From Defluviitaleaceae bacterium (GTDB taxonomy: Bacteria; Bacillota; Clostridia; Lachnospirales; WQUN01): a DNA stretch of 35,077 bases. The notes beneath the pieces are model-generated. The model was not told where the DNA came from. It searched no databases and was given only the letters and a program-made list of their open reading frames with translations. Location of the stretch: assembly GCA_009787785.1 (NCBI GenBank), contig WQSR01000029.1, forward strand, positions 1-35,077, given 5' to 3'. The translations under genes were made by a program, and so were the position numbers. Positions within the stretch are counted from its first letter, which is position 1. The number at the start of each line of letters is the position of its first letter. This document shows, in pieces, positions 9,509 through 16,944 of this stretch.

Positions 9509-11350
9509 CTAATTAGTAAATTTCAACACGCCTACATAGGGCAGGTTGCGATACCGCTGGGCATAGTCCAGCCCATACCCCACCACGAAGGCATCGGGGA
9601 TGGAGAAGCCGACATAATCGGCCTTTACGTTAATCAGGCGGCGGCTGGGCTTGTCCAGCAAGGCGCAAATACGCACGCTGGCCACGTTCAAATCCTCCAC
9701 GTATTTTTTCAAATACGCCAGGGTATGCCCCGTGTCGATGATATCCTCCACCACCAGCACGTCCTTCCCCCGCAAATCCAATTTGGGGTGGCAGTCCAGC
9801 AATACCTTGCCGCTGGTGGAAGTGCCGTCGCCGTAGCTGGAGGCCCGCACAAAGTCCAAGGTGGTCTTATTCCCCAGCTTACGGGCCAAATCCGCCAGGA
9901 AAAATACCCCCCCCGTAAGGGCGCATACCAGTATAATGGGCTTGTCGCCATAGTCGCGGTTGATTTCCTCGGCCAGGCTGTTCAGGCGTTCCTCGATTTG
10001 CGCAGCACTCAACAGCATTTCTACGGTTTCTCCGGGTACCATGTAATGCCTCCCATTTTTCGTGATTTTATTTTTTTCATCCAAAATCCATATGATTTCA
10101 CTGCCCACCGCCACCAGTGCAATGGCGTCGCGCCGGTGCCGAGGGACTTTGTTATCGGTAAAATAATCCTGCAATTTCTTGCTGTGGGATATACGGTCCC
10201 CCGGGCGGCGGGTGCGCAGACACAGCCCGGGCATAGGCGCGCAAAGGATACCATAATCTGCGGACTGCGTACAGCCCGTAAAGGTGACGAGCTTGGAAAT
10301 TTCCGGGACAAAGAGAGGCGTACCCGGCGTAAGGGGATAACAAAAGCCGCTTTGGGCGCAAGCGGGCGCGCCGGGAAAGAAGCACAGCCCGTCATATTCG
10401 CGCCGCGCAGTAAGCCCAGGGAGCCGCACTTCCCGGCCGGAGGGCCCGCCGGCAAGGCGCAACACATCCCGGATGTGTATGGCGTGGATGTCGGCCAAGG
10501 CGGCGTTTCCCGTGCTGTGGGGATGCCGGGCCCGGGCGGCGGCCTCCCGCGCCACCCGGTAGCGCAAAGCCTCCGGCAAGGCCAAAAGGCGGGGAATGTC
10601 TATAACAACGGCGGGGTGTCCGTCCCGCGCCGTGGGTGAAACTTGCGCGCAGTGGGCATAGGCTTCCCGGGCGGCCGCTTCCAAATAGTCGGCATCTACG
10701 CGCAAAAAATCCGTGTTTCTGGCCATATTCCCCGCCGCGTTGGGGTTGATGTGCTCCGCAAGGGCGGGCAAAATAATATTACGCATCCGGTTCCGGGCAT
10801 AGGCGTTCCCCGCGTTGGAGGCATCGGTGACAAAGGGGATGCCTTCCTTCATTAGATAGGCTTCGATTTGCGCCCGGGAGGTCTCCAGCAACGGGCGTAT
10901 AATATTTCCGCTGACCGGGGGTATCCCGCACAAGCCCCGCAACCCTGCCCCCCGGCAAAGGTTAAGTAAAACCGTCTCGGCGTTGTCGTCCAAATTGTGC
11001 CCTGTGGCGATTTTGTCCGCGCCCCAATCCTCCAGGGCGGTTTGAAAGGCCGCGTACCGCGCCCGCCTCCCCGCCTCCTCCACGCCGACTTTCCCCCCCT
11101 TCGCCTCGGCATGTACGTCCACACAAAAAACGCGCAAGGGCACCGCCCAGCGCGCGCACAATTCCCGCACAAATTCCTCGTCCCCAGCCGCTTCCGCCCG
11201 CAAGCCGTGGTTCACATGCACAGCAAACAAGGCCAGCCCAAGGGATTCCCGCCGCGCCACAAGCATCGAAAGCAAGGCCACCGAATCCGCCCCGCCGGAA
11301 AGAGCCACCACCACCCCATCGCCTTTTTTTATAGCAATTTGCGCCATCAT
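9509..11350 (-). CDS. tilS/hprT: Fused tRNA(Ile)-lysidine synthetase / hypoxanthine phosphoribosyltransferase
   Basis: One uninterrupted frame of about 613 residues. The N-terminal part is TilS, which makes lysidine-34 on tRNA-Ile: PP-loop VVALSGGADSVALLSML near residue 20, ATGHNLDDNAETVLLN, and a TilS C-terminal domain near 365-440 (RTRRPGDRI, KKLQDYFTDNKVPRHRRD). The last ~168 residues are HprT, the purine salvage enzyme, with the PRPP loop VLVVEDIIDTGHTL. In B. subtilis these are neighbouring genes; Listeria has an annotated TilS/HprT fusion, so the architecture is known. An internal ATG at 10018 with GGAG 11 nt upstream lies exactly at the domain border and could give free HprT. For the main start I prefer ATG 11350 (GGGTGA 7 nt upstream); TTG 11356 and ATG 11347 are also possible. 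Confidence 0.94.
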   Translation of the reverse strand: MMAQIAIKKGDGVVVALSGGADSVALLSMLVARRESLGLALFAVHVNHGLRAEAAGDEEFVRELCARWAVPLRVFCVDVHAEAKGGKVGVEEAGRRARYAAFQTALEDWGADKIATGHNLDDNAETVLLNLCRGAGLRGLCGIPPVSGNIIRPLLETSRAQIEAYLMKEGIPFVTDASNAGNAYARNRMRNIILPALAEHINPNAAGNMARNTDFLRVDADYLEAAAREAYAHCAQVSPTARDGHPAVVIDIPRLLALPEALRYRVAREAAARARHPHSTGNAALADIHAIHIRDVLRLAGGPSGREVRLPGLTARREYDGLCFFPGAPACAQSGFCYPLTPGTPLFVPEISKLVTFTGCTQSADYGILCAPMPGLCLRTRRPGDRISHSKKLQDYFTDNKVPRHRRDAIALVAVGSEIIWILDEKNKITKNGRHYMVPGETVEMLLSAAQIEERLNSLAEEINRDYGDKPIILVCALTGGVFFLADLARKLGNKTTLDFVRASSYGDGTSTSGKVLLDCHPKLDLRGKDVLVVEDIIDTGHTLAYLKKYVEDLNVASVRICALLDKPSRRLINVKADYVGFSIPDAFVVGYGLDYAQRYRNLPYVGVLKFTN

Positions 11351-11424
11351 CTCCAAATCACCCAGTACCCATCCCGCGTCAAAATTGCGTTTCCATAGCT
11401 ATAGCCGGATAAAATGTAAGTGTG

Positions 11425-11892
11425 CTACTTAAACTCGCCCCAATTCTCACTTAAAAGTGCAGATTCGTTTTCAAAATCAATTTGATAGCGTATTGCGTGG
11501 TGGTCTTTTATCAACATTCCGTCTGTAAGACGAATTTCAAGAAAACAGGAATTTTTATCTTGTTCGTTGGTTACATCGTCATACCACACGAAGGCTTTGC
11601 GGATTTTTTCTCTGATTTCGGCATTTTGAGGGTCAAGAACCCAACCCAGATTTTTTCCTTTTCCGTGTCCGCTGAACCAATCAATAGCACATATTGCAAC
11701 TTCGGAATTTGCTTCGATTTGTTTTACCTTGTTTGATAGCGCGTGGGTGCTGATGTAAAATGCGCCATTTTCATAATAAGCGTCAACGACACGGTTATGC
11801 AGGCGTTCGCCGTCTGTTGTAGCAACTGCAATAAGGCTATCCTTGGCAAAGCGTTCTACCATTATTTTCATGGCATTTTCAAAATTTTGCAT
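11425..11892 (-). CDS. Pyridoxamine 5'-phosphate oxidase family (FMN-binding split-barrel) protein
   Basis: Protein of 155 residues with the split-barrel pattern: IAVATTDGERLHNRVVDAY, then GAFYISTHALSNKVKQIEAN and VAICAIDWFSGHGKGKNLG. Family members bind FMN, F420 or heme; some are small oxidoreductases and others have no known substrate, so the specific reaction is not inferred. The start at 11892 is chosen because a perfect GGAGG lies 8 nt upstream; the frame is open further up to 11967, but those codons overlap the previous gene and lack an SD. It is the last of three minus-strand, AT-richer genes. Confidence 0.85.
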   Translation of the reverse strand: MQNFENAMKIMVERFAKDSLIAVATTDGERLHNRVVDAYYENGAFYISTHALSNKVKQIEANSEVAICAIDWFSGHGKGKNLGWVLDPQNAEIREKIRKAFVWYDDVTNEQDKNSCFLEIRLTDGMLIKDHHAIRYQIDFENESALLSENWGEFK

Positions 11893-11920
11893 AATGCAAT
11901 CCTCCAAAATATAAATTTTT

Positions 11921-13015
11921 TTATTGTTTGTGCAAACTTGGTGCTTCATTATCAATCCATATTTCAATATCTTCTGCTATATCAAATATTGAATTATCTA
12001 AAGGTATGCTAATTCCTTGGCAACCGCCTTGACAGGATTTTCCCCTCTTTCTGTCACAGCCATATCCGGCCGTAATTTTTTCTTGCAAGGCTAAAGGGAA
12101 TTTCTCAATTATTTGTGTATATTTATTTACTTTTTTAGGTCTTACAAATATGCAATACCCGTTTTTCATAGAAATAGAAATTTGCCACACGCTTAAAGCG
12201 TATATATCTGTAGGCGATAATATTTTTTTGCTTTTGCTTATATCCGCATAAGCAAAATTAATATCTCCTAATATTCTAACAGAACAAGTCATTCCCCTAT
12301 TTGTATAACGCTGATGTAATTTCAAAGCAAATTCTCGAACCTTATCAGGCAATGGGTGCAAATAATCCTTTACTATTTCGCCTGTTTCGGTAGGCTCTGC
12401 TTTTATCGGTCTGTAGTCACACAATAAAAGATTATGGTCATTCCAAAATCTTCTTGTCGTTCGTAATTCCATATTTGCAACCGATAGGGCTTTTAATCCT
12501 GTAAGCATTATTGGGTTATTGGGGTATGACGCTTCTAATGGTAGTGCTTCCAGAATTTTAATGTTTTTTGAATCTAAGTCAATAGTGCTAAAAACAAATC
12601 CGCAAATGGTTAGAAACCGCAAGCATTTAATCATATTTGAATTTGTAATTTTTGCCGCAGTTTGTGAGGATATTTGGGTCACTAACAATGAATCGCCACT
12701 TTCTGCCAATACGCCATGATAACCTATTTCGGCTAATAGGTTTGATATGCCGTCCAAAAAAGGATAATCTGTCATGCTACTTGGCTTGTTAGGCGGCGTG
12801 GCGTACAAATGCCCCTCCAAAATCAGGCGGTCAAAAAATAAATATAGAAAATCCCTAAATGCAATAACGCCGGTTCGTATACTTTCTTCGCTTGCAATGT
12901 TGTCAAAAACTGAATTTAGCGCATAAACTTCGGGTATGTTAGCTGGTATCAAATTTTTCATGAATTTTGCAACTTCACTAATGGGCTTTTGCGTTACTTT
13001 ATGATGTTTGCTCAT
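11921..13015 (-). CDS. Hypothetical protein with C-terminal cysteine cluster
   Basis: I do not recognise this 364-residue protein. It is soluble, with no signal peptide or membrane segment. Near the C-terminus there is a cysteine cluster C-x7-C-x3-C within GYGCDRKRGKSCQGGCQG, followed by ISIPLD, which could bind a metal or an iron-sulfur cluster. The SD AGAGG lies 7 nt before the ATG at 13015. Base composition is clearly AT-richer than the tilS block. It ends 28 nt before the oxidase-like gene and starts 35 nt after the GNAT gene, so the three could form one transcript. Confidence 0.75.
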   Translation of the reverse strand: MSKHHKVTQKPISEVAKFMKNLIPANIPEVYALNSVFDNIASEESIRTGVIAFRDFLYLFFDRLILEGHLYATPPNKPSSMTDYPFLDGISNLLAEIGYHGVLAESGDSLLVTQISSQTAAKITNSNMIKCLRFLTICGFVFSTIDLDSKNIKILEALPLEASYPNNPIMLTGLKALSVANMELRTTRRFWNDHNLLLCDYRPIKAEPTETGEIVKDYLHPLPDKVREFALKLHQRYTNRGMTCSVRILGDINFAYADISKSKKILSPTDIYALSVWQISISMKNGYCIFVRPKKVNKYTQIIEKFPLALQEKITAGYGCDRKRGKSCQGGCQGISIPLDNSIFDIAEDIEIWIDNEAPSLHKQ

Positions 13016-13050
13016 TTCATCGCCTCTCTACAAAATGTTTATACTGTGTG

Positions 13051-14121
13051 TTACGGATATATTTCCCACACATCGCATAACACAGCATTGGGTGGGTATT
13101 CGTTTATTATTCCGAACTCGGGGTCGTAAAATAGACCCTTGTAGTATAAACTCCAATGCCTATATTCAGGTAACGTAAATACAATCAAGCATAATTCCGG
13201 CAAATTGGCATGAGGTTCGGGCGAACGATTTATCGGCGCATATCTGATGCCGTAGTAATTTAATGCCTTTCTGATATGGGCATGGCTTGTGCTTTTGTCT
13301 GTACCCATTATTTTTATTACATCATCAACCGACACAGCAGTAAGCATAGCCACGCAGGATTGTCCGCATAAATACCCAGTAGGTTCTTTTATCCATGAAA
13401 TGCCGTCAATTTTCCGTATGGGATTATCTATGCTGTAAGGACTTCCCTTTGATTGCCTGGGTTGTCTTGGGTCGTATTTCTGTTGCGGCTTTTCTATTCG
13501 GGGTTTTTGTTCGTATTTCGATACGTCAACTATGCCGTACTCCGCGCTATCTTGCGAAATGCCATGAAAGTTTAAGTAATTTTCCCTTGTCAAGCAATAA
13601 TTGATTCCTGTTTTCGGGTCGTTCATGTCGTAATTTTTATTTATTTTATTAAAGCCACATTTTTCAATAACGCTGCGTGAGCGGTTATTCCAATTGAGAT
13701 GACATGCGCCCAAAGCGTCACATTTGATTCCGACAAAGGCAAAATGCATTACCTTTTGGGCTGCTTCTGTGCATAATCCCATGCCCCAATATTCTTCGGC
13801 AAGTAAATAAACGAGGTTGAAAGAGAGATTGTATTTACTGTAATCTTTCCAACTTTTAGCGTGTTTCCATATTCCTATTGAACCGATTATCTTGTTTCCG
13901 TTTTCGGTTTTTAATGCAATAGCCCACTCATTAGCGTTCCTGTCGATAAAACGCTTAATTTTTGTCTTTGCCTGCCTGACATGCCCCATTACGCTCCAGT
14001 TGTCCGCCGAATTTATTACGTTTTCGTTTGAGGCGAACAAAAGCATACCCTCGGCATATTCCAGTTTCCAAGGTAGCAAAACAAGACGCTCCGTTTCCAT
14101 TGATGGAAGTGTGTTTGACAC
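13051..14121 (-). CDS. GNAT acetyltransferase fused to a C39-like cysteine peptidase domain
   Basis: The 356 residues form two parts. Residues 1-180 look like a RimJ/RimL-type GNAT: METERLVLLPWKLEYAEGM at the start, IIGSIGIWKH, EEYWGMGLCTEAAQKVMHFAF in the acetyl-CoA pyrophosphate-binding region, and NNRSRSVIEKCGF. After a charged linker (about 195-235) residues 245-356 resemble a C39/papain-like peptidase: Cys252 in LCGQSCVAML, His322 in HWSLYYKG and Asp333 in FYDPEFG give a plausible Cys-His-Asp triad. The start is GTG 14121, with GGAGG 7 nt upstream. Substrates of either domain are unknown. The peptidase assignment rests on motif spacing alone. Confidence 0.75.
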   Translation of the reverse strand: MSNTLPSMETERLVLLPWKLEYAEGMLLFASNENVINSADNWSVMGHVRQAKTKIKRFIDRNANEWAIALKTENGNKIIGSIGIWKHAKSWKDYSKYNLSFNLVYLLAEEYWGMGLCTEAAQKVMHFAFVGIKCDALGACHLNWNNRSRSVIEKCGFNKINKNYDMNDPKTGINYCLTRENYLNFHGISQDSAEYGIVDVSKYEQKPRIEKPQQKYDPRQPRQSKGSPYSIDNPIRKIDGISWIKEPTGYLCGQSCVAMLTAVSVDDVIKIMGTDKSTSHAHIRKALNYYGIRYAPINRSPEPHANLPELCLIVFTLPEYRHWSLYYKGLFYDPEFGIINEYPPNAVLCDVWEIYP

Positions 14122-14267
14122 AAGTTGACCTCCACAAATATAAAATTTATTCGTTTATTCTATGAATCATAACACAGCTTCACAGGCTTGTCCTTTCACG
14201 TTGATTGCGTATGTACTTGCCGCACAGAGCCGTTCATGAGCCGTCCTGTGTTCAATTGCATTTCCGG

Positions 14268-14297
14268 TTGTCAATTTTATACATATATTGGTATACT
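14268..14297 (+). promoter_or_regulatory. Candidate sigma-A promoter for the membrane protein-der operon
   Basis: TTGTCA at 14268-14273, an 18-nt spacer, and TATACT at 14292-14297. Transcription would begin around 14304, only a few bases before the ATG at 14307, so the mRNA would be nearly leaderless; no SD is visible ahead of that ATG. Confidence 0.5.
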
Positions 14298-14306
14298 TGC
14301 CAAGCT

Positions 14307-15017
14307 ATGCGGATTTTCCTTTTTCGTCTGCTGTTGCTGGCGGCGGCGGTAGTGCTATATTTTACGGACGGCGGCGCGCTTTGCTTTTTGGCACCCTTCC
14401 GGTGGGGCTTGGGCGGGGCGTTGCTTTGGGTGGTTTGGCTCTACCTCGTTGGGGAGATGCTCCTGCGTCTTTTCCCCAATAATATAATCCCCATGGGTGC
14501 CCGGAAGCATTTTTCCCGTGCCTTCCTCCCCGCCCCCGATGGCGGAAATGGTGCGATAAATAAAGCCGCCTTGCGCCGCCGCCTGAATAAGGGCGCGCTT
14601 CTCAGCTTTTTGGTTTGGCTTGCCGCCAGCGCACTGTTGCTGTGGGGGCTGTACGCTTTGGGGCGGCTCACGCCGGGGGCGGTGTTTATATTCATGCTGT
14701 CCTACGCCGTGTTGGACATCACCTTCGTCTTGTTCCGCTGCCCCTTCCAAAGGCTGTTTATGGGCAACCATTGCTGTACCTCCTGCCGCATTTATAATTG
14801 GGACTATCTGATGATGTGCGCGGCTTTGGTGCTTTTCCCCGGTTTTTATTCCCTTAGCCTGGTGGTGCTGTCCCTGGCCGTATTTCTGCGCTGGGAAATC
14901 GCCTTTTATAAGAATCCCCACTTTTTCCTGCGGGAAACGAACCTGAACCTTACCTGCGAACACTGCGGGAAAGGACAGTGTAAATCAAAGGAGCTTGTAT
15001 GCCAAAACCCATCGTAG
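14307..15017 (+). CDS. Cys-containing integral membrane protein of unknown function
   Basis: About 236 residues with several predicted membrane segments: MRIFLFRLLLLAAAVVLYF at the start, WGLGGALLWVVWLYLVGEML, ALLSFLVWLAASALLLWGLY, TPGAVFIFMLSYAVLDITFVLF and LMMCAALVLFPGFYSLSLVV. A conserved-looking cytoplasmic motif, LFMGNHCCTSCRIYNWDYLMM, and a C-terminal CEHCGKGQC give two cysteine groups that could bind metal. I have seen similar proteins in Clostridia but know no function. The frame is open upstream to 14205, but those codons lie in the promoter region, so I start at ATG 14307. The gene overlaps der by 19 nt, so the two are translationally linked. Confidence 0.75.
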   Translation: MRIFLFRLLLLAAAVVLYFTDGGALCFLAPFRWGLGGALLWVVWLYLVGEMLLRLFPNNIIPMGARKHFSRAFLPAPDGGNGAINKAALRRRLNKGALLSFLVWLAASALLLWGLYALGRLTPGAVFIFMLSYAVLDITFVLFRCPFQRLFMGNHCCTSCRIYNWDYLMMCAALVLFPGFYSLSLVVLSLAVFLRWEIAFYKNPHFFLRETNLNLTCEHCGKGQCKSKELVCQNPS

Positions 15018-16324
15018 CCGTAGTAGGCCGCCCCAACGTGGGCAAATCCACGTTGTTTAACCGCATTACCGGGAGCAAAATCGCCATCGTGGACGACGCC
15101 CCCGGCATCACCCGTGACCGCCTCTACGCCGACACGGAATGGCTGAACCGCGCCTTCACGCTGATAGACACCGGCGGCCTGGACCCCGACGCAGAGGATG
15201 TATTGACCCGCCACGTATACCGCCAGGCAGAGGCCGCCATCGAAAGCGCGGACGTGATTTTGTTCCTGTGCGATATAAAATCCGGCGTCACCGACGCGGA
15301 CGCGCAGGTGGCCGAGGTTTTGCGCCGCTCGCGAAAGCCCGTGGTTCTCGCCGTCAACAAGGTGGACACCCCGGCCAAGGACAACCACGAGCTATACGAA
15401 TTTTACGAGCTGGGCATCGGCGAGCCCATACCCGTTTCCGCCGGGCAAGCCCTGAACCTGGGGGACATGCTGGACGAAATCGTCAGCCATTTCCCCGCCG
15501 GCACCCCCGGCGACGAAGACGACGACCGGATAAAGGTAGCCATCGTGGGCAAGCCCAACGTGGGCAAATCCTCCCTTATCAACAAGATTCTGGGGGAGGA
15601 ACGCCTCATCGTAAGCGATATCCCCGGCACCACCCGGGACGCGGTGGATACCTTCGCCACCCGGGACGGCCACGAATACCTCTTCATAGACACAGCGGGC
15701 CTGCGCCGCAAGAGCCGCATCAAGGAAAACATCGAGCGGTATTCCATCATCCGTGCCATCGCCGCCATCGAGCGTTGCGACGTGTGCGTGCTGATGATTG
15801 ACGCCGAGGAGGGCATCAGCGAGCAGGACACAAAAATAGCGGGCATCGCCCACGAACGGGGCAAAGCCGCCATCATCGCCGTCAATAAATGGGACACCAT
15901 CGAAAAAGACGACAAAACCATGGAAAAATTCAACGAGAAAGTCGCACGGGAGCTGGCCTACATGCCCTACGCCCCCAAGCTCTACATCTCCGCCCTCACG
16001 GGCCAGCGCGTCCACAAGCTCTTTGGCCTGATTTTCACCTGCTATCAGAACCATGCCATGCGCATCGCCACCGGCACCCTCAACGAGGTGCTCATCGAGG
16101 CCACCGCCATCCATTCGCCCCCCATGGACAAGGGCCGGGCGGCGCGCATCTATTACATCACCCAGGTATCAATAAAGCCGCCTACCTTTGTACTCTTCGT
16201 CAATGATAAGCGGCTCATGCATTTTTCCTATCTGCGGTTTTTGGAAAACCGTATCCGCGAAGCCTTTGGCTTCGACGGCACACCCATCCACCTCATCACC
16301 CGCAACCGGGGAGAGCGGGAATAG
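14999..16324 (+). CDS. der: Ribosome-assembly GTPase Der (EngA)
   Basis: Double-G-domain GTPase of 441 residues needed for maturation of the 50S subunit. First G domain: P-loop GRPNVGKST (10-18), DTGG (57-60), NKVD (120-123). Second: GKPNVGKSS (184-192), DTAG, NKWD. The C-terminal KH-like domain follows from about 350. Both G domains are intact and the length is typical. SD AAAGGAG lies ahead of ATG 14999, inside the end of the membrane-protein gene. Its stop codon directly abuts the stop codon of the convergent XRE gene with no base in between. Confidence 0.97.
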   Translation: MPKPIVAVVGRPNVGKSTLFNRITGSKIAIVDDAPGITRDRLYADTEWLNRAFTLIDTGGLDPDAEDVLTRHVYRQAEAAIESADVILFLCDIKSGVTDADAQVAEVLRRSRKPVVLAVNKVDTPAKDNHELYEFYELGIGEPIPVSAGQALNLGDMLDEIVSHFPAGTPGDEDDDRIKVAIVGKPNVGKSSLINKILGEERLIVSDIPGTTRDAVDTFATRDGHEYLFIDTAGLRRKSRIKENIERYSIIRAIAAIERCDVCVLMIDAEEGISEQDTKIAGIAHERGKAAIIAVNKWDTIEKDDKTMEKFNEKVARELAYMPYAPKLYISALTGQRVHKLFGLIFTCYQNHAMRIATGTLNEVLIEATAIHSPPMDKGRAARIYYITQVSIKPPTFVLFVNDKRLMHFSYLRFLENRIREAFGFDGTPIHLITRNRGERE

Positions 16325-16723
16325 CTATTTTTCCTCTTTAGCCACAGTCATCTTCGTCATGGCTTGAATCACCTGGATGATAAACGACAATTCAGCGTCG
16401 GTCATGTTGGCGGTCAGGCTGGCTATTTTTTTATGGCTTGCGGCGCGTCCGGTGCTCCGCTCCTCCCGCAAGGAAAGGGCCGGGGGCGAGGAAAAAAAGT
16501 TGTCGATGGGAAGCTGTAGCACCTTGGTCAGCCGGGAAAGGGTGACGGCGGTGGCACCGCGTTCGCCTCTTTCAATCAGGCCCATATGTGAGGTGGTGAG
16601 GTCCAGCATTTCTGCCAGCTCGTCGCGGGAGAGGTTGCGCGCCTGCCGCTCGGTGCGGATGTTTCTGCCGATAACCTCGTCCAGACGTTCCTTTTCCATT
16701 TTGGATTGTTTACTCTTCGCCAT
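16325..16723 (-). CDS. XRE-family transcriptional regulator
   Basis: Protein of 132 residues. The Cro/C1 helix-turn-helix spans about residues 17-72: IGRNIRTERQARNLSRDELAE, then LDLTTSHMGLIERGERGATAVTLSRLTKVL. The C-terminal half is unassigned, ending in a helix that could dimerise. The start at ATG 16723 is chosen because GAGGAG lies 7 nt upstream; the frame opens earlier to 16771 without an SD. Such short HTH proteins are often autoregulated, and a small dyad lies 24 nt before the ATG. Target genes are unknown. It is not obviously part of a toxin-antitoxin pair, since its only close partner is der, in the opposite orientation. Confidence 0.85.
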   Translation of the reverse strand: MAKSKQSKMEKERLDEVIGRNIRTERQARNLSRDELAEMLDLTTSHMGLIERGERGATAVTLSRLTKVLQLPIDNFFSSPPALSLREERSTGRAASHKKIASLTANMTDAELSFIIQVIQAMTKMTVAKEEK

Positions 16724-16746
16724 AATTTCGCTCCTCTTGAATAAAA

Positions 16747-16761
16747 TAATGTACTGCATTA
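16747..16761. promoter_or_regulatory. Possible operator upstream of the XRE gene
   Basis: TAATG-TACTG-CATTA, a 5-bp inverted repeat just ahead of the SD. A second dyad, GACACA-CAT-TGTGTC, lies at 16824-16838. Either could be an autoregulatory site. The repeats are short and the regulator is only guessed from proximity. Confidence 0.3.
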
Positions 16762-16865
16762 AACTACACACATAGTAACAAATTCATACCCTCCATAAAA
16801 GTCACAGCATGAATTTTTAAAGGGACACACATTGTGTCGAAATTGTCACACAAAGCCGAATAAAA

Positions 16866-16925
16866 CCGAATAAAACGGGAACGAGCCGCCACAGCGCAGT
16901 GGTAGCCCGTTCCCGTTTTATTCGG
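16866..16925 (-). terminator. Long perfect hairpin downstream of the serine hydrolase gene
   Basis: An 18-bp perfect inverted repeat at 16866-16883 and 16908-16925 (arm CCGAATAAAACGGGAACG) with a 24-nt loop that itself holds CCAC...GTGG. On the minus strand it starts about 20 nt after the hydrolase stop. The outer arm motif CCGAATAAAA is repeated once more at 16856-16865. It probably acts as a terminator, but the stem is longer than needed and lacks a long T tract, so a small repeat element is also possible. Confidence 0.6.
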
Positions 16926-16944
16926 CTATACAATTGAAAACATT

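Noticed and set aside
9725..10639. 304-codon frame antisense to tilS-hprT
   Set aside because: Same reason: the opposite strand encodes intact TilS and HprT motifs, and there is no SD or recognisable domain here.
11893..11967. Upstream start for the oxidase-like gene
   Set aside because: It would overlap the previous gene and lacks an SD, while ATG 11892 has a perfect GGAGG at 8 nt.
16325..16723. XRE gene as antitoxin of a toxin-antitoxin pair
   Set aside because: No small toxin-like gene lies beside it; its neighbours are der and the LytTR operon.
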